A stretch of 64,000 nucleotides of DNA from Lumbricus rubellus (GCA_945859605.1 OX243815.1:42986459-43050458); one strand, 5' to 3'. Counted from the first letter of the stretch, positions 9,836 through 59,700 are shown. Notes: generated from the sequence alone by a model not told the origin. Translations and numbers: made by a program.

Positions 9836-12643
9836 GTAATTTCCAGTTTTTTTATTACCTGCTTTGCTTGTGGTTTGGTGTCAGATCGGGAGTGACTCGG
9901 TATGCCTGTAGGTTTGACATTGTGTCCGTCAAAACATTTTAGACTTGGTGTGCTTTATATGAATACGAACTTCCTTGCTTCGTTCATTCAAATTTCTCCA
10001 TTGCATCCCCGTAGAGATACCTGGGCCTAATCTAAAGCGATCCCCACCTAACCAAGGTAAAACAAATTAGATTTCATAAACTTGTAAAAACCTGTTTGCA
10101 TGGTTTCTGGCAGTATGCATCGACGGCGCATCATCCATTTCAGTCCATTCCAAGAGGATGGTCCAACAATCGAAATGCGTAAAGCTGTATATTTGAGGGA
10201 GATCATATAGCATTGTGCTCTAAATAGACCTATAGTAAATTGATGAGTTTTATCTTTTACTTGTTTAGCCACTGGGTCAAGTACCTGTTTTGCATGACGG
10301 AGACCTTCATTTGGCTCAATCCAATGCCATTCTGCGATATGTCTCACGAAAATATGGTAGGCTTAATGATAGATCTCTAATAATTTTTACTGTCATTAGG
10401 CCTAATAATCTGTCATTATCTTCAGTTTCTACGTGTTCCAAATATGGATATTGCAATTGCAATTGCAAACAAGAGTAGTCTGCTTAGCATACTAAATAAA
10501 ATGAAATGTGATGCTGTTTGATATATAAGTTGTGGAACTTTTATGTTTTTAATAAGATTAGGTCTGCAGTTTTGTTGGGAAGAAATTATATCTCTTGTGT
10601 ATGATTAGGGTGACGATCTATGTTGTGTAGGCTAAATAAGCAAAGCAAACATTTGACTGTGTTTAGATCTTAACAATAGAGTGGAGAAAAATCATTAATT
10701 TGACGTAATAAGCCGAAATAGATTTAAAAATTGGTGAAGTTATATGGATCCAAAGACGGTTCATTTATGCCGGTCCATCCTGTATATGTATTACACTCTA
10801 TGTTGGCTCATGGCTGTTTTTACGTAATTTTTAGAACTGCACTACTTCTTCTTTCCTTTCCCATTCTCCATGGTAAATTACATCCAATCTGAGGACAATG
10901 ACTTTTTTGCTAGTTTTAACTGTACAGAGGTGCTTCTGTAACAGCAGAAATCCATTTAGAACTGCACATTTTGTGTACACTGCAAGTTAAAAAGCCCTGT
11001 GTTGACTGTTTAATGTAGGTTTCTATGGAGAAAATGATAGAGAGGCAGCTTTGATCGATATGATCAACGACCAACAAGAAACTGCTAGACTGGCATACTT
11101 CCGTTTCGTTTACCACGATACTGTAATCTACAGCTACTTTAATTTGTGTTTTTCTAATCGAATTCCACTTGAAAATTGCTTCTGTGATGAACGGTTAGAC
11201 TCTAATTATCTATAGGTGCTTCACAATTAAGGGTTTCGGCAAGTAATAGGCTACCATAAGGACTTTCTTTACATTTATTTATTTAACGACTTTATTGTTT
11301 GCCAATCATAAAAATAGCACATCATAATTCAGTTTAGTAAGTGATGACAACACGGAACCAAAAGGAACATATTCGTAGGGCCTACCACTAACAGGTCGTG
11401 CAAGTGTACAAAACAATAATTTCAAACCAATGAAGTGGTCAGTAAAGTAACAACTATCACAGGTCAACAACAAACCAAGTAAATACTATTGTCGAAATTA
11501 ATGTAATACGTGTTAGTTCAAGGTTATTATTTTGTCTCTGTTCATTTATCGTCATGGGTGCAGCACTTCAACAATAATTATGCTGTTTCTAATAGACTTT
11601 TTTTATTGATGCAGGATTCTGGAAAAGAGGAATATATTAAGAATCTTCCGACCGACTTGGCACCATTTGAGGCAAGTATATGAAAGCACCAATTAATTAG
11701 CGTTCATATTCTTAACCATTTTATGGTAGACAATCTACTGTCGTCTCTAACTTAGACCTAAAAGCTGTGCCTTTAGATGACTAAACTGTCTTTATGTGTG
11801 GATTTCAAATGTCCTGTTAGACACGCTTTTGTTATCCTTAAGCTGACGAATTATGTTGGAGGGTGTTTAGGGTTCTTTAACATTTGCTGCTTTGTTGTAA
11901 TAGTGATCCTGTGATCTGGCTACAGTTTGATGTATCCAGTCCACTTAAAAAAGTTCTAATAATAATGCCGCATATTCTTCTTGAAAGGGTATATTAAGAC
12001 CCTTAAACTTTTATTTAGTTTCTTTCTGATCAATCCAGTCCGCCAATATAGTTCTTGGTCCTCCTACATGTTTCTTCACTTCAATTATTCGTGCTTTTCA
12101 CATAATCCTCGGGCGCAAACTCACTATACTGGTTTTAGGTCAAGTATGTTTTACTTTGCTTTTTCCAGAAATTTCTTGGCGAGAATAAAGGAGGTGCCGG
12201 ATTCTTCGTGGGCGACAAGGTTCATGCCTCATTCATCATATTTTTTATTATGTCAAAAAACATTGTCGTTTAATAATTAATATCAAGAGCAAACATAAAT
12301 ATCACGAAGTCGTGAAGTGAACATTTTGTCACACTGACTATTCCGTTCATTTTGGTAGTTGGCACTGCCATCTTGTGCATTATAAGAGTCATAGTATACC
12401 TGGCTGCACTGACTGAATGTCGAACTCATGTAATCAAGATTTCTGCGTCTGCTTGATTGCTTTTTGTAGATCAGTTTTGCTGACTACAGCATCTTTGACC
12501 TGCTGGACAACTTCGAAGTCACCTCTCCTAACATCCTGGATGGGTTTCCAAAGCTGAAGGGGTTCCACTCACGCATTGCATCACGTGATAAGATCGCCAA
12601 GTACCGCACTACCGATGCTTTCAAGAAACTCCCAATCGATTGA
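9735..12643 (+). CDS. GSTP1: Glutathione S-transferase pi-class, copy B (5' partial)
   Basis: Tandem paralogue of copy A with the same exon pattern: 9735-9835, 10269-10356, 11019-11122, 11615-11671, 12169-12219 and 12470-12643 (TGA). It has the QSNAILRYVSRKYG glutathione site, DREAALIDMIND and ISFADYSIFDLLDNFEV. Homologous intron sequence flanks the exons, so the whole gene was duplicated. The protein ends PID followed by TGA. The TGA lies just before codons equivalent to the pi-class tail, so it lacks the NGKQ-type ending of copy A. The GC donor after 11671 is conserved. The N-terminal coding exon was not identified between the copies. All frames are open, so it is probably functional. Confidence 0.92.
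10269..10356 (+). CDS. GSTP1: GST-pi B, glutathione-site exon
   Basis: Acceptor TTGTTTAG, donor GTAGGC. It encodes PLGQVPVLHDGDLHLAQSNA and onward to KYG. 88 bp, as in copy A. Confidence 0.9.
10812..10984. repeat. Dispersed repeat family DR1, copy 1
   Basis: About 170 bp from GGCTGTTTTTACG to the motif ATTTAGAACTGCACATTTTG. Matching copies are at 36828-37006 and 39891-40046. Non-coding. It lies in a GST-B intron just upstream of exon 11019. Confidence 0.75.
11019..11122 (+). CDS. GSTP1: GST-pi B, helix 4 exon
   Basis: Acceptor TTTAATGTAG, donor GTAATC. It encodes FYGENDREAALIDMINDQQE and onward to YHDT. 104 bp. Confidence 0.9.
11615..11671 (+). CDS. GSTP1: GST-pi B, short exon with GC donor
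   Basis: Acceptor TTGATGCAG. It encodes DSGKEEYIKNLPTDLAPFE (19 codons, two fewer than copy A). The donor is GCAAGT, the same non-canonical GC donor as copy A. Confidence 0.88.
12169..12219 (+). CDS. GSTP1: GST-pi B, exon KFLGENKGG..GDK
   Basis: Acceptor TTTTTCCAG. Sequence identical to the copy A exon. The donor is GTTCAT, a poor match to consensus. Confidence 0.88.
12470..12643 (+). CDS. GSTP1: GST-pi B, terminal exon with early stop
   Basis: Acceptor TTTTTGTAG. It encodes ISFADYSIFDLLDNFEV through FKKLPID then TGA at 12641. In-frame codons after the TGA (N, G, Q, H, A, K, Q, S, then TAA) resemble the tail of copy A. Confidence 0.9.
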   Translation: MSFADYSIFDLLDNFEVTSPNILDGFPKLKGFHSRIASRDKIAKYRTTDAFKKLPID

Positions 12644-12670
12644 AATGGCCAACATGCCAAACAGTCATAA

Positions 12671-12717
12671 CGCCATTTTGTAATAGCCGCCATCTTGTAA
12701 TAGCCGCCATTTTGCCG
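12671..12717. repeat. Tandem TAATAGCCGCCATYTTG
   Basis: Nearly three units of a 17-bp repeat lie directly downstream of the GST-B stop. Read on the other strand it contains AAAATGGCGGC, a YY1-like core. Confidence 0.7.
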
Positions 12718-12825
12718 GTGGCTGCAACAGTGACGGCTGCAGTCTGAAACTAGCTGACAATCTCATTGCTAAGTCGAGCGATTAATTATGATTCCAACTA
12801 ATGGTATTGCTCTTATCGCAAGAGT

Positions 12826-12921
12826 GCACACTCTACAATTGGACTTTTAGAAATGGATATAATAGTTATTGTATTATAATAACTACTATACCCTTTCTAA
12901 AAGTCCAATTGTAGAGTGTGC
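12826..12921. repeat. ~47-bp-arm snap-back palindrome
   Basis: The outer 28 bp (GCACACTCTACAATTGGACT and onward) are perfectly inverted. The inner part continues with a few mismatches to a very short centre near 12873. It lies between GST-B and the leader region of the M1 gene. Confidence 0.88.
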
Positions 12922-13668
12922 AAAACATAACAATAATATTATTATTATTTGTCAAAGTAGGCCTACATAGGCTACCGTAGTCCTTGAATCTTTTGTTTAA
13001 GACTTTAGGCTGCTCTTGTATCGATGGTCATTTATCACTTTCCTTACCTGCTTCGTGTATTCTTTCATAAACAAATCTCATTCGATTATTGCTTTGACTG
13101 TACCTTATGCAAAGTATCTGTAGACGCAAAGAACAACCACCCTGTTATAGGCCTAAGTTTTCTTCTATTCTTGCGAGAAAGCTGAGAAAAACTTGATTTA
13201 ATGATAGCCATGCCTGATCTGATATCGCTTCATATTCATAACAACGTGTCCGTCTTATCCCTTAAGTCAAAGAACATAGAGTAAACTTACAGCCAAGATT
13301 TATATTTTGTTTGTAGGCAGTCAACTATCGTTTTCTTTCATTGTTCCGCGCTTTCTTTTAGAAAATTAATATACCTCATGCAGGATTGCTGGATCTTGTT
13401 TTGACTATCATTTACCATTTAGGCCTATGCATAACGTCTGTATGCTAGGTCTAAACGTGATGACAAACGACCTGGTGCAGGTGTTCCTCAGCTCTTTGCA
13501 AGAATTTTCATAATTTTGATTAAGTGACTATTATGCATTATCTGACATCACTGCATAACAATGTGTAAGCTACGTCAAGGTCTATGGCTTACCTCTTAAG
13601 TCAAAGTATGGTCTTTCGCATTTCAAATTGAACTATTGTCTATCCCGATTGACTCAAGCACAAGAACC

Positions 13669-13735
13669 TGCGCCTCTGAGTAGTTTCTTGAAAGGGCGCT
13701 ATATAAATGCTCTGAATGAATAAATGAATGAACCC
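13669..13735 (+). mobile_element. SINE/LINE 3'-tail fragment
   Basis: GCGCCTCTGAGTAG, then AAAGGGCGCTATATAAATG and an AATGAATAAATGAA tail. It is inserted between two parts of leader a that are contiguous in leaders b and c. Confidence 0.7.
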
Positions 13736-13847
13736 AAAGATTCTGTGGCAGTCCAATTAATCACAAGCCATCTGAATCCCCATATTTTGTATTTAAAGTA
13801 GAAGTAATCCCATCAACGTTTGTTTGTTTGTATGCGTAAGCTTACTT

Positions 13848-14054
13848 GATATAGCGCCCCTTCAAGCTCCCTACTCAGAGGCGCTCCCGACTACAGAGCG
13901 GACATTGCATCAGAGTTTCACGCCGAAGCGCTGAGCAATTGCGAGCGAATGACTTGCCCAAGGTCTCTACGCGGTGACTTGAGGTGGATTCGAACCTGCA
14001 ACCCTTCGGCTGCAAGGCGACGAACATAAATGTACTCACTACACCACCGCGCGG
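13848..14054 (-). mobile_element. tRNA-derived SINE, copy 3
   Basis: Complete copy on the minus strand. The tail (ATAGCGCCCCTTCAAG on +) comes first, and the tRNA-like head (CACTACACCACCGCGC on +) ends it. It splits leader a. Confidence 0.85.
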
Positions 14055-14340
14055 GAAGACTTCGGGGAATCAACAGAGATCAGCTAAGGAAGCTTCACTT
14101 CTTGCTACTGGCTGAAAAGCAAAGGTGAGTTAACTGAAAGAATATTGTGGTTATTTTCATTTGTCTATGACTGCCCTGCATACTGTGCCGTTGGTCTACA
14201 GTCTCTGCACGAACAATTAAATTCATAAACAAGTCCTTATTCGGCGACTCCTTTGCCATATCTGACGTAACGTCATAACAATGCAGCATATGTGTCAAAG
14301 AACGGAGTCTCTGATTCCAAATTTAAGACTTGTTTACTAA

Positions 14341-14592
14341 GATAGATGCAAGAATTGATAGTTTGTATACGAAAGATGTGTTCGACTCAAGCACAAGAGC
14401 CCAGAGTTTCTCTGGCAGTTCAATTAATCACAAGTCCTCTGAATTTTCTTATAATAATTATGCGAGGTGGTTGAAAATTAGAGGCAGTCTCGTCATTGTC
14501 GTCAACTGCTGCAGTGGACAGACTTCGAAGAATCAACACTACAGTAATCAACGAGGAAAGCTTCACTTCTTGCTACTGGCTGAAAAGCAACG
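14341..14592 (+). promoter_or_regulatory. Putative 5' leader exon 'b' of M1 gene 1
   Basis: Homologous to leader c upstream of the paralogue, at the matching place in the gene. The 3' end reads GCTGAAAAGCAACG followed by a strong donor GTGAGTTAA at 14593. The matching acceptor is CCATTTAG at 15742-15749, 20 nt before the start codon. The transcription start is not determined, so the left border is the limit of visible homology. Confidence 0.55.
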
Positions 14593-14637
14593 GTGAGTTA
14601 ATTGAAAGAATCTTGTGTTATTTTCATTCGTTTAAGC

Positions 14638-14989
14638 CAGTCGTTCCCAACCTTTTTTTAAATTTAGGGCCACTTTTTCTAAGTTGGAGAACACGAGGGT
14701 CACCTTTTCTTAGTTGAAGCACATCAGGAGCCATAAAGCTAAAATTTAAGCAACTACATGTAAAAGCATATAAAATTGATATAATATTATTGGTTCAATA
14801 TAGAACGTTTTATGTTAATTATAGACGTCAAAATAAAATAATTTGTAATAGAAGATAATTACGTGTTCTATTCTGTTCATATTGTCAATGTTTTTCAAAT
14901 ATTTTTGTAAATGTTTTGAAAGATGAGGGCCGTATTTTTAGGTTTGTCGGGCCACTTTAGGCCCGCGGGCCACGGGTTGGGAACCACTG
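14638..14989. mobile_element. hAT-type MITE (CAGTGGTTCCCAACC ends)
   Basis: The left end is CAGTCGTTCCCAACC and the right end reads GGTTGGGAACCACTG. The flanks GTTTAAGC and GTTTAGCC are an imperfect 8-bp duplication. Non-coding. It lies in the intron between leader b and coding exon 1. Confidence 0.75.
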
Positions 14990-15072
14990 GTTTAGCCTAT
15001 GTCTTGCATCTCTTGCCACTTTCCATTGACCTGGTCATCGGCCACACGCGACTGTAATGGGTATGTTACGTA

Positions 15073-15395
15073 TGTAGGGGCAAGAGGGGGCACTTGCCCA
15101 ATGGAAAATTGATACGTATTTTTAAACTACTACTTTTGTGTTTTAACAAATTTCTTCGCATTAGCCTAAATGAACCTACTTTTTAGCATAATTTTTAGCT
15201 TATTTATTCTAAGTAAGGAAACTATTCATATTAAAAATGATGCACAAAATTAAATTCAGAAATTTGCATTGAGAAACCTTTTTGAAAATACCCGTATTCT
15301 AAATCTCCAGCTTTGGATATTTCAAGCTCTTGCCACTAACAAGATTAACTGTGACCATCGTAAAATTGTTGCCCCTCCTGCAAAAATTTCTGCGG
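15073..15395. mobile_element. Decayed hAT MITE of the CATGGGCGCCCGCA family
   Basis: The interior matches elements 20980-21663 and 52104-52544 (GGGGGCACTTGCCC left, CCTGCAAAAATTTCTGCGG right). The outermost terminal bases have diverged and no target duplication is visible. A degenerate AAT/AAC microsatellite follows at about 15423-15475. Confidence 0.65.
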
Positions 15396-15769
15396 TTTCG
15401 AGCACCATGCAGATTGATCTTACTAATAATAATAATAATAACAACAACAACGACAATAATATTATTATTAGGCCTATTATCTTTTATTGTCACAATCCAG
15501 TTTACAGAACGTAGCCGGTTACAGTGTACTGTAGGCTACACTGTGTAGACGTTCGAAATTTGCACACAATCGGCTGCAACGAATTATCGATTATAAAAAG
15601 CCCCCAAAAACCATTAAAACGTGAAAATTATTTGACCACACATTTTCTCTTGTTCTGCTCTACCATTTAGATGAAGATTAATATTCTTATTAGGAAATGA
15701 ATAAAATTTCTTTATTGGTGATTTTATTTTTCTAAAATTGGCCATTTAGGTTGAGCTCCTTGCGTCAGA

Positions 15770-54579
<38,810 letters not shown>

Positions 54580-55086
54580 GATTAGGGCGACCGGAATGGA
54601 CTTTCGTGAAGAATGAAAGATTCTAAGCATAATAATTCATTCGGAACCAACTAGCTTATACTTTATATTAAGTGCATCAAATGATGCAAAAATTAATTAA
54701 ACGTGATAGCATCAAGATAGTAATCTAATCTATTGACCCTGTGTCACGACCAACGATTTTTATAGGGACGAAGACAGCCCATTTAAAATAATAACAATAG
54801 TAATAATAATAATAAATAATAATCTTCGTTTAATGACTCAATCTGACAAGACCGCAGAATGATTACATGTACAGGTCATACGAAATACGGCGCACTATAG
54901 CACGACACGCAGGTCGGCTTTACAGCAGCTAGTGGGTTCGGTGGCTTAACACAAATGGCATAAGTGCTGGATCACTCCTGGTTCGGCCAAGCCAGAAGTG
55001 GAAGGGGCTATCTTATTTTCAGCAGAACCCGAGTCAAGCAACACAACAGAAAAGCGCCAATGGCAGCTAACAAAAACTTTTAAATA
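54580..55086 (+). other. 3' flank of M1 gene 1
   Basis: An AATAAA-containing AAT microsatellite is near 54786-54822. No strong isolated polyadenylation signal is obvious closer to the stop codon. No other feature. Confidence 0.4.
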
Positions 55087-55099
55087 TTATATTAATGCC

Positions 55100-55185
55100 C
55101 TGTATGAGGCTCGAACCCGAGTTGCGTGGATGACACTCAGTTTAACGACCAGCGTTCTCTCAACTGAGCTACGAACCTCCAAAAT
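55100..55185 (-). repeat. tRNA-like sequence (pseudo-tRNA or SINE head)
   Basis: Reading the minus strand gives a D-arm-like TAGCTCAGTTGAGAGAACG (A box) and GGGTTCGAGCC (B box) at plausible spacing, but the anticodon and T stems do not pair cleanly. Probably a decayed tRNA-derived repeat, distinct from the main SINE family. Confidence 0.4.
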
Positions 55186-56300
55186 TGGCTTTGGTTGGTG
55201 AAAATGAGGTCGCGTGATGCATTCTAATAGGCCTATAAGTACAACGACTTCTGGTCTATGGGGGTAAAACAAAGAAAAGTTGCGATAGCTAGGCTACATG
55301 TACGGTGATTAAATCCATTAGTTGAAATTCGTTTTATTCGAAAGCATCATAGCCTAATAGCAAAAGCTTTTGAAATTTGTATTTTATTTCATTCCAGCCT
55401 TAGATTTATTTTGTTCATTTATTGACTTGCAATGTCACATCAATAATCACATACGGTAACAGAAACAGACATTAACAATTAGATAAAAATTATTTGGTTG
55501 GAAAATGGCATCAGATCAAGTCTAAAACTCAGGCGTAGCCTACAGCATGCCAGACGGCTTGAGTTATGAGAACTACCTAGCCTTCTACCGTGAACCTCAG
55601 GTATCGACAGTCGCATACTCCGCTATGTTATGTCACAATAATAGTAATGCCACTGTATTATCAATGACAGCAACAAACCAAATTCTCTTTAACACTGATT
55701 GCATGGCTGTGCACTGTATAATTAGGCCTATACTGAGGGGGAAAAGTGTGGTGACATAAAGGAGACGAAGCATTTGGTGGCGAAGATATTTTAGAGCACG
55801 ATCACGTTTAGATTTTCCTAATTTATGGAAACGGTATGCGGGTATGCCATACGTTGACGAAGACACTAGACCTTGACCTTTGACCACGTGACTCATGGGG
55901 TCATTGAGTGCAAAGTGTTCTATAGCTGACATAAATATAGCCTACTATTGAAACTTGACTCTTTTTCCAAAGCATCCCTATTTTTCACTTTTCAGCAAAA
56001 GTTTTGATTTTAGTTAATGGTTGTTTCGCATGGTTTAGTTATTATTATTAGTTGTTGGTTTAACAAAGTTTAGTTTTGGTTTTAGTTTAATTAATAGAAA
56101 GTTAGAAGCTGACATTTCATAGCTCCAGTCAGTCTTAGTGTCTTCGGCTTTAGCATGCATGCCTGCTTAGCCTATATTAGACGTTCACTAATACTTAGCC
56201 ACCAAAAATGGACATCAAATTACTGCAAAAGTGCAAATAGGCCTAGGCTACATGTAGATGTTGGTAATTAGTAATAATTATTTTTACAGTATGACAACAT
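55186..56300. other. Intergenic
   Basis: No feature well supported. A short open stretch at 55547 ending CAG then GTATCG resembles an exon but matches nothing known to me. Confidence 0.4.
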
Positions 56301-57530
56301 TCCAAGTATGAATGTTGTCGGAATGCCTGCTTTTGCACTTGGCCACTGGGCCATTGGCCAGAACACTTGCTCTGTGTTGGTATCATTGCACACACAATAA
56401 AGCGACATCTAAAAATATTCGATTTGAGGGACCGTTAAAAAGCAGGCTAGTTTAACAGAGACATCAATCACAAGTCTATAGTGGGAGGCCATTCCAGTTA
56501 GATGGACCACAGTTGGAAAGGCTTGACGCTGTCTAATAAGGGCGTGAGCTAACATGTGCACAACCAAGAGCGCTTCTTTGCCGAAAGAGTGAGGAGTTTG
56601 TGGGCTGCGAGGTCATAGTGTGGCGAATCGCCACGAAAGCTATCTCTTGTTCAAGGGACAATGTCATTTCCTGTCCACATCTCCGTCTGGAGCCACCCGA
56701 TGCACAATCCTTGTCTTCTTACAATAGATCTATAGAATGACCCTTCTCAATCGTCAACTAGGGTGACCGTTCATGCGAGGGTAGTTTTAGAAAGGGCCGT
56801 CTCGCGAAAAAGGGCAACATCATACTGCTTCGGGGTTCGACCATGCCTTCTACACGGTCCATCGACGGGCGGCGTCCTGAGACAGTGAGGACGGCCTTTC
56901 CTCAGAACATGGTGTTCGCTATTTTACTAGCAGTCCTAGTCTGTCTCTTTTGCTTGCCTTCCTAGTTTGCGCATCCCCTTCCTCTCTGCCTGACCTAAAC
57001 ATCGATTCGCCATGCTACATGTACATCTCGTGAGTCACGAACTATCGCCATTGATCTGGTACACCAATCGTTCTCTAAGTTCAAATAAATAAAGGACTAC
57101 TTATGACAAGTCTCCACACACTGTTGCCTTATACAATGCCGGAACACCAGGTCCTCTCTACATGTACGTCCTGACGCCACAGACAATGTCTGATACAATG
57201 AAACATATCTCTACGTCGTGTGGCGGTAGACAAAATTAATGCTGGTGGCAATATGTATGGGCGGTTGATTCCTCAAGCGGATAATTGACGTGCAACTCAT
57301 ATTGCGATCAGCCATAACTCTGCTCCTGCTGTAAGTTCGTGAGTAGAGATTCTACGGTTAGTCTGCGAGCAGAGGGGGTCCAAGAAAAAACCGCGGGAGT
57401 AACTATGACAGCCATTGGGTGTCTAGACATACGATCTGCGGGTGGTTCGTGAATTGCGAGTCTGCGATTAGTTACGCAAGTTGAGCAACTGCGCTCGACC
57501 AGAAAGTTGAAAGGCATTCGACAGACTCAC
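56301..57530. other. GC-richer repeat-like block with 28S-like 17-mer
   Basis: Base composition is richer than the flanks and it has no usable open frame. It carries GCGGGAGTAACTATGAC at 57393-57409, identical to the conserved 28S rRNA sequence just 5' of the R2 insertion site. No further 28S similarity follows. Possibly a retroposon fragment. A CT-rich CTCACTCA stretch follows at about 57655-57790. Confidence 0.4.
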
Positions 57531-57989
57531 AGTGTTGAGATTATTTGGGTGGTTAGTGGTTACCCGATTAGACCAAACTGCTCCAATTGGGTCACCACTA
57601 AACCCTCACGATATCAGCAGAGTTGAGCGCCTATTATTCGTGGGTAGGCTAACTCTCTCCTTCGTTACCTCCCTCCATCTCTCTCACTCACTAACTCACT
57701 CACCCACTCGCTCGCTCACTCTCTTACTCATTATACTCAATCACTCTTTCACTGTCTCTCACTCCATCTTTCTTTTTCTCACACTGGTTCTGTAAGTTTC
57801 ATGTCTGACTTATTTATGCAATAAGCTTAATGCATTCTATCCTTCTATGTTCTGCTTTGACTCTCTTCTTCCTCACCCCTCTCTTCTACTCTCCTCTTCT
57901 CATTTGCCTCATCTATTCTATATCAAGTGTTCCACAATTTATACTTTACCTCTTCATTCAGAAGAAACTCAGACTGTGTTAAGTTTGTG

Positions 57990-58194
57990 AATTGCGGTAG
58001 TGTAGGTGTATGTTCTGGGCCTTGGGTCGCAAGGTTGCGTGTTCAAATCCACCTCAAGCCGCCTCGGAGGGACCTCAGCAAGCCCTTCACTCGCAATTGC
58101 TCACGAGCTTCGGTGTGAAACTCCGATTCAGTGTCCGCGCTGCAGTCGGGAGTGCCTCTTAGTAGTTGTAATATTGAAGGGGTGCTTATAGCAA
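57990..58194 (+). mobile_element. tRNA-derived SINE, copy 8 (diverged)
   Basis: Diverged head GCGGTAGTGTAGGTG, B-box GTTCAAATCC, body CCTTCACTCGCAATTGCTCA, tail TTGAAGGGGTGCTTATAGC. Confidence 0.8.
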
Positions 58195-58496
58195 GTAGGC
58201 CTGCTCATAGCATAATGACTAGAACTTGCATAAAAATGTTTGTAACGTCAGAAGAAAATGAATAAAATAATGAACGAACGAACAGCGAAACGGATGTAGA
58301 CGCGGTGATAAACGACCTTGTTGTGCAGGTGGTGTGTGGTTTGTGCAAGAAAGTTTATAAGAAATTAGAAATTACTTTGCCTTATCTGACGTTGCTCCAC
58401 TACAATGTGTAATCTAAGTTCTGTAACTCACTATTTTTCGTCAAAACATGGTACTTATGATGATAACATTGACACTTGTTTACCCTGATGGACACA

Positions 58497-58724
58497 AGAA
58501 TAGATCGTTTGTATACGGAAGATGTTTTCGACTCGAGCACAAGGATCCAGCGATTCTCTGGCAGTCCAATTAATCACAAAGATTCTGAATCCTATTATAT
58601 GTGAGTGGTTGCCCATTGCAAGAAGACACGTCAACCTGCAGCGGAAAGACGAACATTTTCAGCATTCGAAGAAGCAGCAGAAATCCAGAAATCAGCACAG
58701 AAGACTTCGCTTTGAAAGGCAAAG
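58497..58724 (+). promoter_or_regulatory. Putative 5' leader exon 'c' of M1 gene 2
   Basis: Homologous to leaders a and b (GACTCGAGCACAAGG, CTCTGGCAGTCCAATTAATC). It ends TTGAAAGGCAAAG followed by GCAAGTAA, so the expected donor is GC rather than GT. The upstream block 58289-58496 also matches the region upstream of leader a. The expected acceptor is TGGTCTCAG at 60696-60704. Confidence 0.5.
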
Positions 58725-59068
58725 GCAAGTAATTTTATAGGCCTACCATTATTAATGTAGACCTAATGTGCTGTAAAACTGTAGGCTAACTAACCATTTT
58801 TAAAGCGCGTCTCAAAAGACCACCGTTTGCTGTCATATTATGTTTTAATGCTCTCAAGGCAAGAGCAGTCAATAGCTCTAACTCCCCCCGTACTGCATCA
58901 AGGGGCCGCCGTAGCAAACATTTACCTCGGTCACGAGTATCGATCCGAAGTCCCTAGCCTTTATGGACTTTGAATCGTACTCTGCAATGCTATTCTTAGC
59001 ATATTCTGTACTTCTGAACTTTCCAACACAACGGAAGTTGAGCCGGAGATGATAACTAACATCAGAGT

Positions 59069-59115
59069 CGAAAGGTATGAAGGAGCGCTATATAAATGGT
59101 CCAAATAAATAAATC
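59069..59115 (+). mobile_element. SINE/LINE tail fragment
   Basis: GAAGGAGCGCTATATAAATG plus an AATAAATAAAT tail. Confidence 0.6.
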
Positions 59116-59339
59116 GCATCCATAATAATAATTTTTTATGCTGCTGGTAGTGGAAGTCTTTGGAGCTGCGGTTCACGTTATTCGGAGATACACTTTTCGC
59201 AAAGAAACATAATGTGCCCGATGGGGAGGAGGTGCATTGGGTAACTACTGACCCAGACTAGCATCCACAATCCCACATGCGCAATCACTCACGCAGCCCG
59301 GTGGATGGCGTCTTTTCTGATCCTCGGAATTCAGAAATC

Positions 59340-59700
59340 AGGAAAAAGTAAGTAAGTAAGTAAGTAAGTAAGAATATTCTTTAATAGACCACCAGCAAAC
59401 GCACAGCAGTTTACAGAGGGAATAAATAAAAGAAAATAGAAAAATAAAGTTATGCAACATTCGCATAATAAAACTTCTTATGGCAAAAGAATCAACTCTA
59501 GGAAGGGTTAGATTATGTGGCCTTGGTCGAGTATTGTATGGAGTTACCTTAACGGGCCGTTGTCTAGCTTGTCTGTAGGCTATTATAGTTAGCGGTCTTC
59601 TAAACAGGATCAGCACGGAGCATCGCAGACGCATTGTGAGGTCTTTCGAGAAACCGTCATTAGACTGAACCTTTAGTCTCCACAGAATACAGATGGTCAT
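59340..59700 (-). mobile_element. LINE 3' fragment with (TTAC)n end
   Basis: The minus strand encodes VKVTPYNTRPRPHNLTLPRV then RSFIMRMLHNF, a non-LTR ORF2 C-terminal segment. It ends in TTAC repeats (59344-59370). Other 3' ends are at 25655 and 46672. Confidence 0.65.

Larger units (their letters stand above)
13190..14124 (+). promoter_or_regulatory. Decayed upstream/leader copy 'a' of M1 gene 1
   Basis: From 13651 it matches leader b (14341-14592) and leader c (58497-58724). It starts GACTCAAGCACAAGA and ends GGCTGAAAAGCAAAG followed by GTGAGTTAA (donor at 14125). Two retroposon fragments interrupt it: a SINE/LINE tail (about 13669-13735) and a full SINE (13848-14054). Upstream blocks near 13200 and 13440 repeat motifs such as CATAACAA and CTTAAGTCAAAG, so the promoter-side sequence is also duplicated. 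It is probably no longer the main leader. Confidence 0.55.

Noticed and set aside
55547..55600. Possible exon (MPDGLSYENYLAFYREPQ then a GT donor)
   Set aside because: It has splice-like borders but no recognisable family, no partner exon and lies between genes.
57393..57409. Fragment of a ribosomal RNA gene
   Set aside because: Only 17 bp match 28S; no extended rRNA similarity.
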